Shown here: positions 35,886-44,586 of the stretch, piece after piece
Layout: each line of letters begins with the position of its first letter
How positions within the stretch are numbered: position 1 is the stretch's first letter
Assembly (NCBI RefSeq): GCF_900187565.1
Contig: NZ_FYED01000012.1
Coordinates: 124,001-188,000, forward strand
DNA length: 64,000 nt
Reading direction: 5' to 3'
Source of the DNA: Pseudomonas sp. Irchel 3A7
Lineage (GTDB): Bacteria > Pseudomonadota > Gammaproteobacteria > Pseudomonadales > Pseudomonadaceae
Notes under the pieces: generated by a model
Database searches by the model: none
The model's input: only the letters and a program-made list of their open reading frames with translations
What the model was told of the DNA's origin: nothing
Position numbers and translations under genes: made by a program

Positions 35886-37478
35886 TCAAAGCTTGTTGAA
35901 CAGGCTCAACTGGGAAACCTTGGCGAACGCCAGTTGCGCGGCCTGCAGCATGGTCTGCTGCAGTGTCAGGCGCGTCAGCACTTCCGCCGGGTCGATATCC
36001 CTGATACCACTCGATGTCGATTCGTTGATCAAGCCGGTACTCGTATTCTGATCTCGCTGCATGTCCATCACATTGCCCCGGGCACCGATCGCACCACGCG
36101 CCAGGTCGACCTGGTTCTTGGAGTTGTTCAGGTTGGCAATGGACGAAGCGACCGTGTCTTCCAGAAAACGTTGGGCAGCGGGATTGCCCTGGGTCGGCGC
36201 GTCGAGCGCCGTACGCAGCTGGCTGATGGTGTCGAGCACGTTCTGGGTCTGGTGGGTGTTGACCGCGATGTCGAACTGATCACCTGCCGCCGGAGTCGGG
36301 GGCGTGCCACCGAGGGTAAAGCTGACACCCGCCGCTGTCGCCACGCCAGCCACCACGGTCCCGGTGGTTACCGGCGTGCTGCCGCTGGTCAATGGACGGG
36401 CGTAGAGTTCGAAAGTACCGGGACCGGTGAACTTCAGAACCGCTCCGCCTTCGGGGAAAAAGCTCTGGTAGTCGGCGGCGTTGGTCACCGCCGTCTGGCT
36501 GATGATCGCCGTCGAGGTGTTGCTCGGGGCGCGGTTGCTGACGAAGCTGTCGGGCTTGGCCGTGAGCTGGAAGCTGTGACCGGCGATCACCGCGTCGGCA
36601 CTGGCGGAGTCAGCTGGGTTGTCGCCCGGCTGGAAGGTGATATCCAGCTTGAACGTCACGCCACGGAAGTTGATATCGGAACCGCCCTTGGCATTCGGGT
36701 CGAACTTGCCGGACTGCGTCGATTCAGCCGTCACGTCATTGCCCAGCGCATCAGTGATCACATACTGGGTGCTGCTGGTGAACGACAGGGTGTAAGGCTG
36801 GCCCTGGCGGAAGCTCGCATCGAAGGCCGGACCGGAGTTGACCAGCCCGGGCGACAAGGCCACACGCCCGTCATCCACCGCCGGCGCAGTCATGGTGGTC
36901 GAACTGCGGGCCGCGTTGATTGCCTGCTGGAATACCTCCCAACCGGTATCGTTCAAGCCCAGCGACATCGAGTCACCGATCTTCAACTCCAGTTGGGTCT
37001 GGTCACCCTGATAACTGTAGGTGCCGTCGCTGTTGCGCACAAAAGGCTGGGTGTTGTTGCTGGCACCGGAGAAGATGTACTTGCCGTTGGCGTCCTTGCT
37101 GTTCATCAAGGTCAGCAATTGTTCTTCGGATTGCTTGAGCTCCGCCGCAATGGATTTACGGTCATCGTCGTTCAACGAACCGCCACCGGCGCGCACTGCC
37201 AACTCGCTGACTTTCTGCAGCACGTTGTTGATGCTGTCCAGCACGCTTTCTTCCTGCGCCTGAGCCGTGTTCAACGCGTTGATGTTGCTGGTGTACTGGC
37301 CCAACATGGCTTTTTGCTGTTCCAGTTGCAGCAGCCGTGCGGCTCCGACCGGATCATCCGCGGCCGTCGTGAGCTTAAGGTTGCTGCTGGCCTGCTCGGC
37401 GGTCTTCATCACATTGTTGAGGTTGCGAGAATAGTTGGCAGCCGTGGTCGCGTAATACTGTGCTGTAGAAATGCGCAT
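35886..37478 (-). CDS. flgL: Hook-filament junction protein FlgL (HAP3)
   Basis: Joins hook to filament above FlgK. N-terminal MRISTAQYYATTAANYSRNL and C-terminal LTLQQTMLQAAQLAFAKVSQLSLFNKL match the flagellin-like D0 domains. At 530 residues it is longer than the enteric protein (about 317), owing to a large central insertion, as in other fluorescent pseudomonads. It follows flgK by 13 nt. Confidence 0.95.
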   Translation of the reverse strand: MRISTAQYYATTAANYSRNLNNVMKTAEQASSNLKLTTAADDPVGAARLLQLEQQKAMLGQYTSNINALNTAQAQEESVLDSINNVLQKVSELAVRAGGGSLNDDDRKSIAAELKQSEEQLLTLMNSKDANGKYIFSGASNNTQPFVRNSDGTYSYQGDQTQLELKIGDSMSLGLNDTGWEVFQQAINAARSSTTMTAPAVDDGRVALSPGLVNSGPAFDASFRQGQPYTLSFTSSTQYVITDALGNDVTAESTQSGKFDPNAKGGSDINFRGVTFKLDITFQPGDNPADSASADAVIAGHSFQLTAKPDSFVSNRAPSNTSTAIISQTAVTNAADYQSFFPEGGAVLKFTGPGTFELYARPLTSGSTPVTTGTVVAGVATAAGVSFTLGGTPPTPAAGDQFDIAVNTHQTQNVLDTISQLRTALDAPTQGNPAAQRFLEDTVASSIANLNNSKNQVDLARGAIGARGNVMDMQRDQNTSTGLINESTSSGIRDIDPAEVLTRLTLQQTMLQAAQLAFAKVSQLSLFNKL

Positions 37479-37491
37479 GTTCTACGGCTCC

Positions 37492-39501
37492 TTAAAGGGC
37501 ATTGATCAGAGTGCTGAAAATTTCCTGCGCAGTCTTGATGATCTGCGAAGAGGCCGTGTAGTACTGCTGGTACTTGGTCAGGTTGCCCGCCTCTTCATCG
37601 AGGTCGACACCCGACAGCGAGTCACGGGCGTTTCGTGCACCGGTCATGATGGTGTCCGTGGCCGTGGCATCCAGCTGCCCCTGCCTGGTCAAGGAACCCA
37701 CGGTCGTGACCAGGCCACCGTACGCGTCGGTAAAACTCACGCCCGGGCTGGTGGCACTGGCGCCGACCGTGGCCTTCGATTGCAGCCCGAGCAGTGCCTG
37801 GGCGTTGCGGTTGTCGGTACTGCTGGCCGACGTCATGCCGATGTTGAAGCTGTCACCCGCCGCCGGGCTGCCGCTGACAGTCATCGCCACATTGAAAGTC
37901 TTGGCGTTGCCGCCGGCATCGGTGTAAGGCACCGCAATATTCAGATCGTTGTTCTGCCCAGGCACGATGCTGCCGGTGCCAAGACTGGTGCCTTTGGCAT
38001 CGAATACTTCATAGGCAGTGGCACTGGTCATCAGCATCCGGACCGGCATCGCAGCCTTGACTGCCGTTTGCACTTCAAGACGCTGGACCGGATCGTAGAT
38101 ATCCAGAAGGGTGCTGAGGGTCGGCTGACTGACAGCACCGGTGCCGTCATTGCCCGAGGCCTTGGTCGAGGTCAACGGCGCCGCCGTGGCCAGGGTCTTG
38201 GTGTCAGTCATGACCGTGGCCATGTCCGCGGCAGAACTGCGGGTCGGGGTGATCTTGAACGTGTCGCCGGCGGCGACCGGACCGGCGTTCAGGCTCAAAG
38301 TGAAACCGTCGATGACCGGTTCCGGCGTCGCGCCCAGGGTGAAACTGCCCATGTCGGTGTTATCCGACAGGCGACGCACGCTGTAGCCCGTGGCGCTGGT
38401 GAAGGTCACCTGATAATCGCTGGCCGCCAGCTTGCTGGTGTCCTTGATGGTCACGTTCAGGTTGCCGGACGCCGGGTTGTTATTGGCGCTGGCAATACTG
38501 CGCTGGCTGATGGCGGCCAGGCTGTTGATGTTATTAAACAGTGCCGCGCCGAAATTGCCGTTCTGGTCCAGGCCCTGGCCCAACTGTTTGTTGACCTGAT
38601 CGGCCACGACCATGGCGATGCGCCCCAGGCCATTGACCGCCGGTGTCAGCACTTCATTGCGATAACGTATCAAGCCGCCCATCTCGCCGCCGCTCATCAC
38701 GCTGGTGATGTCGACCGACGAACCGTTGCGATCCATGATGATCGAGGAACGGGTCGGGTCGGTGGCGTCCGGGGCCACGCGCAATTTATTGACGACATCG
38801 CCGACCACCAGCGGCTGGCCACTGCCCAGATAGATATCGAGCCGGCCTTCGGTTTCGGTGACCTGCGTGCCGATCAGCTCGTTGAGCTGGCGCACGGTTT
38901 CGTTGCGCTGGTCCAGCAGCTCGTTGGGCGTACCGCCCGAACCGCTGACTTCGGCGATTTTCTTGTTGTACGCAGCAACGGTGGACGCCAGTTTGTTGAC
39001 CTGGTCGGCCATCGAACCCAACTGATCGTTGATGTAGGTGTTTTGCTGCGTCAATTGCTGGGAGATGGCATTGAAGCGGCTGCTCAAGCCCTGGGCATTG
39101 GTCAGCAACGCCTGACGCGCGGCATTGTCATTGGAGTTGCCGGCCAGGGTTTGCAAGGACGTGAAAAACGCCTGCAATGACTTGGTCACGCCGGTGCCGC
39201 TGTCGGACAACAGCTTGTCGACCTGGGTGGCCTGGCCGAGATAGGCCTGCGCATCACTGTTGAGCGAAGTCGTGGTCTGCAACTGTGCATCGAGGTAGCT
39301 GTTGTACACCCGACGCACATCGGCCAGCGTGGTGCCGGTGCCGATGAACACATTGCCGTACTGAATAGAACTTTTGCTGTTCTGCACAGTTTGCTGGCGC
39401 GAGTACCCGACGGTATCGACGTTGGAAATGTTATTACCGGTAGTCACCAACGATGCGTGGCTAGCGGCCAAACCCGACATTCCGATGTTGAGTAAACTCA
39501 T
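37492..39501 (-). CDS. flgK: Hook-filament junction protein FlgK (HAP1)
   Basis: The first hook-filament junction protein. The 669-residue product has the N-terminal MSLLNIGMSGLAASHASLVTTGNN with the ANN-like rod/hook motif (TGNNISNVDTVGYSRQ) and a C-terminal coiled D0 helix (DLDEEAGNLTKYQQYYTASSQ). It is co-transcribed with flgJ (23 nt upstream) and flgL. Confidence 0.97.
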   Translation of the reverse strand: MSLLNIGMSGLAASHASLVTTGNNISNVDTVGYSRQQTVQNSKSSIQYGNVFIGTGTTLADVRRVYNSYLDAQLQTTTSLNSDAQAYLGQATQVDKLLSDSGTGVTKSLQAFFTSLQTLAGNSNDNAARQALLTNAQGLSSRFNAISQQLTQQNTYINDQLGSMADQVNKLASTVAAYNKKIAEVSGSGGTPNELLDQRNETVRQLNELIGTQVTETEGRLDIYLGSGQPLVVGDVVNKLRVAPDATDPTRSSIIMDRNGSSVDITSVMSGGEMGGLIRYRNEVLTPAVNGLGRIAMVVADQVNKQLGQGLDQNGNFGAALFNNINSLAAISQRSIASANNNPASGNLNVTIKDTSKLAASDYQVTFTSATGYSVRRLSDNTDMGSFTLGATPEPVIDGFTLSLNAGPVAAGDTFKITPTRSSAADMATVMTDTKTLATAAPLTSTKASGNDGTGAVSQPTLSTLLDIYDPVQRLEVQTAVKAAMPVRMLMTSATAYEVFDAKGTSLGTGSIVPGQNNDLNIAVPYTDAGGNAKTFNVAMTVSGSPAAGDSFNIGMTSASSTDNRNAQALLGLQSKATVGASATSPGVSFTDAYGGLVTTVGSLTRQGQLDATATDTIMTGARNARDSLSGVDLDEEAGNLTKYQQYYTASSQIIKTAQEIFSTLINAL

Positions 39502-39524
39502 GGTTCAGACCTTATACCTTGTGT

Positions 39525-40817
39525 CTATAGAGGCGTCGTGGAAGCGCCCGCCGCGGCGTAGTTCTGGTAGCTCGTCATTTGCCGGGCTATCTGCGAAATC
39601 TTGCTTGCGTAGTTCGGGTCGGTTGCGTAACCGGCCTTTTGCAGCTCACGTACAAACTGTTCCGGGTTATCGGCCGACTTCACGACATCTTGATAGCGAT
39701 TGTTGGATTGCAACAACGTCACGAGGTCGTGGAAGCTGTCTTTGTAAGAGGCGTAGGAACGGAACTCGGCCGTCTCCTTGACCATCTCGCCATTCCTGAA
39801 CTCGCTGGTGATCGCCCGCGCCGAATCGCCCTTCCAGCTGCTGCCTGTCTTGATGCCGAACAGGTTGTGACTGCTGCTGCCATCCTGGGCGCGCATGACC
39901 GATTTGCCCCAACCGGTTTCCAGTGCGGCCTGAGCCACCAGGTAACGCGGATCGACGCCGATGCGGTCGGCGGCTTCCTTGGCCATCGGCAGCATGGTGT
40001 TGACGAATGCGTCGGCGGAGCTGAAAGCTTTCTTCGCCGGCGCCAAAGGAATCTGGGCAATGGCGCGTCCATGAATCTGCAGGCCGCCGTTGGCAGAGGC
40101 TTGTGCATTCGCCAGCCAGTCGCCGTTGAACAGCGGACCCGCACCGGTAGGCGTGGCGCGCTCTGGCAATTGAGTTTTGCTGGCTGTCGCGACAGTCGCG
40201 GCGGCAGTCGTCGTGGCGGAAGGCACCAGGCCTGCCAGCAAGCGATCGGCCAGTTTCGGCGGCAAAGCCAGGCGACGCTGATTGATCAGTGCCATGTCAT
40301 TGCGATGCGCGCCCTCGCCGCTCGGCGCACTGACCGAACGCGAAGCCCACAACGGACGTTCGCCATTGACCCGCGACAACGGCCCGTTGATCGCCACCGT
40401 ACCGGCGGCCACCGGCGTTTGCGCGGCGGCCTTGGCGGCCTCTTGCTTGGCGGCGGACAGCGTTGCCGCTTCGCCCGGCGCCAGCGGTTTGTTCTTCGAC
40501 ATCTGGCGCATCAGCACGTCCGCCAACCCGATACCACCGCCTTCACGGGACATGGAAACGGCCAATTGCTGGTCGTACATTTCCTGGTATTGCTTGGCCT
40601 CCGCGGTGTTCATCGGATTGTCCTTGCCCAGCGCTTCGGTGGCCGAGCGCATGGACTTGAGCATCTCGCCGAGGAACAGCGATTCGAATTCCTGCGCGAC
40701 CTTGCGCATGTTCGCGTCACTGTTCTTGTCGCCGACCTTGAGCTGATTCAGGCGGTTCAGGTCGGAAAAGGCGCCCGAATCGCTACTGCTCACACGACCG
40801 CTCTTGTACATGTCCAT
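39525..40817 (-). CDS. flgJ: Rod cap and muramidase FlgJ
   Basis: A dual-function protein. The N-terminal rod-scaffold domain is at residues 1-120 (VAQEFESLFLGEMLKSMR), and the C-terminal glucosaminidase domain at about residues 265-425 opens the peptidoglycan for the rod (IGVDPRYLVAQAALETGWGK, with the catalytic Glu, then NLFGIKTGSSW). At 430 residues it is a long FlgJ, typical of Pseudomonas because of the linker. It follows flgI by 11 nt. Confidence 0.96.
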   Translation of the reverse strand: MDMYKSGRVSSSDSGAFSDLNRLNQLKVGDKNSDANMRKVAQEFESLFLGEMLKSMRSATEALGKDNPMNTAEAKQYQEMYDQQLAVSMSREGGGIGLADVLMRQMSKNKPLAPGEAATLSAAKQEAAKAAAQTPVAAGTVAINGPLSRVNGERPLWASRSVSAPSGEGAHRNDMALINQRRLALPPKLADRLLAGLVPSATTTAAATVATASKTQLPERATPTGAGPLFNGDWLANAQASANGGLQIHGRAIAQIPLAPAKKAFSSADAFVNTMLPMAKEAADRIGVDPRYLVAQAALETGWGKSVMRAQDGSSSHNLFGIKTGSSWKGDSARAITSEFRNGEMVKETAEFRSYASYKDSFHDLVTLLQSNNRYQDVVKSADNPEQFVRELQKAGYATDPNYASKISQIARQMTSYQNYAAAGASTTPL

Positions 40818-40828
40818 GGTCGCCGTCC

Positions 40829-41938
40829 TCAGATCACGATCAGGTCGGCTTGCAAGGCGCCGGCCTGTTTCAAGGCTTCGAGGATGGCCATCAAGTCACC
40901 CGGCGCCGCGCCGACCTGGTTCACCGCACGGACGATTTCGTCGAGGGTGGTGCCCGGGCCGAACTTGAACATCGGCTTGGCTTCCTGCTGGGCGTTGACC
41001 CGCGAGCGCGGCACGACCGCCGTCTGACCATTGGACAACGGGCCGGGCTGGCTGACGATCGGGTCTTCGGTGATGGTCACGGTCAGGCTGCCGTGGGTGA
41101 CAGCGGCTGGGGAAACCTTGACGTTCTGCCCGATCACGATGGTGCCGGTACGGGAGTTGATGATGACTTTCGCCACCGCCTGGCCCGGATCGATCTCGAG
41201 GTTTTCGAGGATCGACAGGTAGTCGACACGCTGGCTCGGGTCCAGTGGCGCGGTGACACGAATCGAACCGCCGTCGATGGCCTGGGCCACGCCAGGGCCG
41301 AGCATGTCATTGATCTTGTCGACGATGCGCTTGGCCGTGGTGAAGTCGGAACGGTTGAGGTTCAGGGTCAGGCTGTTGCCCTGGTTGAAACCGCTCGGCA
41401 CCGCCCGCTCGACCGACGCACCGCCAGGGATGCGACCGGCCGACGGAACGTTGACAGTGATCTTCGAACCGTCGCGGCCTTCGGCATCGAAACCGCCGAC
41501 CACCAGGTTGCCCTGAGCCACGGCGTAGACGTTGCCGTCGATACCCTTGAGCGGCGTCAACAACAACGTACCGCCGCGCAGGCTCTTGGAGTTACCGATG
41601 GACGAAACGGTAATGTCGACCTGCTGCCCCGGCTTGGCGAACGGCGGCAGATCGGCACTGATCGACACCGCGGCGACGTTCTTCAACTGCACGTTGCCCG
41701 AACCCGGCGGCACCTTGATGCCGAACTGCGAGAGCATGTTGTTGAAGGTCTGCAGGGTGAATGGCGTCTGGGTCGTCTGGTCGCCGGTGCCGTTAAGCCC
41801 GACCACCAGGCCGTAACCGATCAATTGGTTGGAGCGCACGCCGGAAATGCTGGCGATGTCCTTCAGGCGCTCGGCTTGAACGTTGAAGGCTGCCGACATC
41901 ATCAGGGCAGCAACGATGAGACTTCTGAAGTTCAACAT
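40829..41938 (-). CDS. flgI: Flagellar P-ring protein FlgI
   Basis: Forms the periplasmic P ring around the rod. A signal peptide (MLNFRSLIVAALMMSAAFNVQA) precedes ERLKDIASISGVRSNQLIGYG. Starting at the ATG at 41938 gives 369 residues, the family length. A GTG at 41956, directly after the flgH stop, is an in-frame alternative with six more residues; neither has a strong Shine-Dalgarno. Confidence 0.95.
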   Translation of the reverse strand: MLNFRSLIVAALMMSAAFNVQAERLKDIASISGVRSNQLIGYGLVVGLNGTGDQTTQTPFTLQTFNNMLSQFGIKVPPGSGNVQLKNVAAVSISADLPPFAKPGQQVDITVSSIGNSKSLRGGTLLLTPLKGIDGNVYAVAQGNLVVGGFDAEGRDGSKITVNVPSAGRIPGGASVERAVPSGFNQGNSLTLNLNRSDFTTAKRIVDKINDMLGPGVAQAIDGGSIRVTAPLDPSQRVDYLSILENLEIDPGQAVAKVIINSRTGTIVIGQNVKVSPAAVTHGSLTVTITEDPIVSQPGPLSNGQTAVVPRSRVNAQQEAKPMFKFGPGTTLDEIVRAVNQVGAAPGDLMAILEALKQAGALQADLIVI

Positions 41939-41956
41939 GCTCAACTGGAAAGCCAC

Positions 41957-42652
41957 CTAGAAAGGGAACAGCGGGCTGAGAAAGAAACGGTCGAACCAGC
42001 CTGGCTGACTCGCATCGGCAAACGAACCGGTGCCCGAATAGGTGATGCGTGCATCGGCGACGCGGGTCGACGACACGGTGTTGTCGGTGGCGATGTCATC
42101 GGCGCGAACCAGGCCGGCAATCCGTACCAGCTCATCACCGGTATTGAGCGTCAGCCACTTCTCGCCGCGCACGGCAATGATGCCGTTGGGCAAGACATCG
42201 GCGACGGTCACGGTGATCGAACCGGTCAGGCTGTTGCCCTGCCCGGCCTTGCTGTCACCCTTGGTCGCGCGGTCGCCTTCATAACTGGCACTCAGGCTCA
42301 GGTCGTTGCTACCGAACGGGTTGTTGGTGGTGGCGCTGCTACCGAACAGCGAGGTCAGGCCGATGCCGGTCTTGCTGGTCTTGTCGATTTGCGAGTTGGC
42401 GTTTTTGCTGGCCTGGGTCTTCTCGTTCAGGGTGATGGTGATGATGTCACCGACCCGGAACGCCTTGCGGTCTGTGTAAAGATTCTGTTCGAACCCGGCC
42501 TGATAGATCGAGCCGTTGTTCGCCGCAGCCGGCAGCGGCGTGCGCGGCAACACCGGGGCGTAGTAAGGGTCATTGGGCTTGGGCGTCACAGGTACGCAGC
42601 CTGCGAGCGCGGTGATCCCACTCAGTGCCAGAACAGAGACGAAGCGTTTCAT
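41957..42652 (-). CDS. flgH: Flagellar L-ring lipoprotein FlgH
   Basis: Forms the outer-membrane L ring. A lipoprotein signal peptide ends in the lipobox ALAGC (residues about 15-19). The body carries GDIITITLNEKTQASKNAN and a C-terminal GWFDRFFLSPLFPF. It is 231 residues. Confidence 0.96.
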   Translation of the reverse strand: MKRFVSVLALSGITALAGCVPVTPKPNDPYYAPVLPRTPLPAAANNGSIYQAGFEQNLYTDRKAFRVGDIITITLNEKTQASKNANSQIDKTSKTGIGLTSLFGSSATTNNPFGSNDLSLSASYEGDRATKGDSKAGQGNSLTGSITVTVADVLPNGIIAVRGEKWLTLNTGDELVRIAGLVRADDIATDNTVSSTRVADARITYSGTGSFADASQPGWFDRFFLSPLFPF

Positions 42653-42704
42653 GACCCTACCTCACGGTGTTGCAGGCGACCTCATGGCCGCCTCATAGAC
42701 TTGA

Positions 42705-43490
42705 TTACAGATTCTGCGTTACGAACGAGAGCATCTGGTCGGCGGTGGAGATCACCTTGGAGTTCATCTCGTACGCGCGCTGAGTGGTGATCATGTTGAC
42801 CATCTCCTCAACGGTACTGACGTTGGAGGTTTCCAGGGTGTTCTGCAGCGTGGTACCGAAACCCGCCAGGCCCGGTGTGCCGACTTGTGGCGCACCACTG
42901 GCAGCGGTTTCCAGGAACAGGTTGTTACCCACCGCTTGCAAGCCGGCCGGGTTGATGAAGTCGGCGGTTTGCAGGTTGCCGATCACCTGGGAAGCCGGGT
43001 TGCCGGCCACGGTGATGGACACGGTGCCGTCTTTACCCACGGTGAAGGTCTGGGCGTCGTTCGGAATGACAATCGCCGGCTCCAGGGCGAAGCCGCTGGC
43101 GTTGACGATCTGGCCGTTGGAGTCCAGGTGGAACGTACCGTCGCGGGTGTAGGACGTGGTGCCGTCCGGTTGCAGGATCTGGAAGAAACCGCGACCGTCG
43201 ATGGCCATGTCCAGCGGCTGCTCGGTGGTTTGCAGGCTACCGGCGTTGAAGTTTTTCTGGGTGCCGACGATGCGCACACCGGTACCCAGTTGCAGACCCG
43301 ACGGCAGTTCGCTGTCCTGGGTCGACTGGGCGCCTGGCTGACGCTTGATCTGGTAGAGCAGGTCCTGGAACTCGGCGCGGTCACGTTTGAAACCCGTGGT
43401 CGACACGTTGGCCAGGTTGTTGGAAATGGTGGTCAGGTTGGTGTCCTGGGCGGACAGACCGGTTTTGGCAACCCATAGAGCCGGAAGCAT
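42705..43490 (-). CDS. flgG: Flagellar distal rod protein FlgG
   Basis: The distal rod subunit, 261 residues. N-terminal MLPALWVAKTGLSAQDTNLT with TISNNLANVSTTGFKRDRAEF, and C-terminal EEMVNMITTQRAYEMNSKVIST, define the family. It lies 45 nt after flgF. Confidence 0.97.
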   Translation of the reverse strand: MLPALWVAKTGLSAQDTNLTTISNNLANVSTTGFKRDRAEFQDLLYQIKRQPGAQSTQDSELPSGLQLGTGVRIVGTQKNFNAGSLQTTEQPLDMAIDGRGFFQILQPDGTTSYTRDGTFHLDSNGQIVNASGFALEPAIVIPNDAQTFTVGKDGTVSITVAGNPASQVIGNLQTADFINPAGLQAVGNNLFLETAASGAPQVGTPGLAGFGTTLQNTLETSNVSTVEEMVNMITTQRAYEMNSKVISTADQMLSFVTQNL

Positions 43491-43535
43491 TCGATTCTCC
43501 TCGTGCGCCTGTTTTACGGCGCGACGTTCTGATAA

Positions 43536-44276
43536 TTAGCTGATCTGCAAGACCCGAGCCATGGCCTGGTCGTCTTCTTTGGCGGTGTTCATCATCTTGA
43601 TGTGCAGCTCGAACTGCTTGGACAAGGCCAGCACCGAGGTCATCTCGTCCACGGCATTGACGTTGCTCGACTCAAGGAAACCCGACACCAGTTTGACGTT
43701 GGCATCGGCTTGCGCAGGCGCGCCATCCTTGGTGTGGATCGAACCGTCCAGGCCCTTGGTCATGTTCTTGATGTCCGGGTTGACCAGCTTGATGCGGTCG
43801 ACTTCCGCCATGACGCGGGGACCTTCCCCCATCGCACGAATGCTGATGGTGCCGTCCTCGCCTACTTCGATCTGCTGCTCGGGCGGCACGGCAATCGGAC
43901 CGCCATTGCCGATCACCGGCATGCCATTGCCGGCGCGCAAAACCCCCAGGGCGTCAACCACCAGGCTGCCGGTGCGCACGTAGCTTTCACCGCCGTCAGG
44001 GTTCTGCACCGCCAGCCAGCCGTTGCCTTGCACGGCGACATCGAGGTCGCGGCCGGTTTCCACCAAGGCACCCGGAGAGAAGTCGGTGGCCGGGCGTTCG
44101 GACATCGCAAAGGCACGCGCCGGAAAGCTGTCACCGAACACCGGCATCGAACGCGCCTGCTCCAGGTCTTTCTGGAAGCCGTTGGTAGAGATGTTCGCCA
44201 GGTTGTTGGCATGAGCCTTTTGCGCCAGTGCATTCTGGCTGGCGCCGGTCATTGCCACATAAAGGTACTTGTCCAC
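43536..44276 (-). CDS. flgF: Flagellar proximal rod protein FlgF
   Basis: A proximal rod subunit of 246 residues with the rod signature NLANISTNGFQKDLEQARS and C-terminal EMTSVLALSKQFELHIKMM. The start is GTG at 44276, with GAGG 7 nt upstream. It opens the flgFGHIJKL run and has a sigma-54 promoter match about 55 nt upstream. Confidence 0.96.
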   Translation of the reverse strand: MDKYLYVAMTGASQNALAQKAHANNLANISTNGFQKDLEQARSMPVFGDSFPARAFAMSERPATDFSPGALVETGRDLDVAVQGNGWLAVQNPDGGESYVRTGSLVVDALGVLRAGNGMPVIGNGGPIAVPPEQQIEVGEDGTISIRAMGEGPRVMAEVDRIKLVNPDIKNMTKGLDGSIHTKDGAPAQADANVKLVSGFLESSNVNAVDEMTSVLALSKQFELHIKMMNTAKEDDQAMARVLQIS

Positions 44277-44331
44277 AATCTATCCTCTGCCTGCCGGACG
44301 TTTGCCGCCCACTGCTGTACTGATGAGCCAT

Positions 44332-44349
44332 AAGCAATTTGCAGACCAA
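44332..44349 (-). promoter_or_regulatory. Sigma-54 promoter candidate for flgF operon
   Basis: The minus-strand sequence TTGGTCTGCAAATTGCTT has GG-N10-GC at 44334-44347. The -24 box is less canonical (TGGTCTG). Confidence 0.65.
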
Positions 44350-44493
44350 CTTGTTTTTTGCAGCGCGAGGCCCGGCAAACAAAGGACTTGAGGGAATTTG
44401 AGGGGATCAGGAGGAATGTGTCAGAGACGAAAAACCGGCGGTGGCATGCCGGAAGGTGGCAAGGCTTGGCCTTGGGCAGTGGCCAACTCCGCC

Positions 44494-44557
44494 TTCGCGA
44501 GCAGGCTCGCTCCCACAGGGTTATCGATTCAAATGTGGGAGCGAGCCTGCTCGCGAA
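44494..44557. repeat. REP inverted pair 5
   Basis: Inverted REP units at 44494-44517 and 44534-44557, with a short 16-nt spacer, just after the phhR stop. Confidence 0.93.
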
Positions 44558-44586
44558 GAGGCCATCACAGGCGAAACAACTATCGG

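Larger units (their letters stand above)
44277..44586. other. Gap between flgF and phhR
   Basis: About 310 nt with the flgF promoter candidate at 44332-44349 and a REP pair at 44494-44557. No gene is supported. The flgBCDE genes, expected upstream of flgF in many bacteria, are not in this window. Confidence 0.7.
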
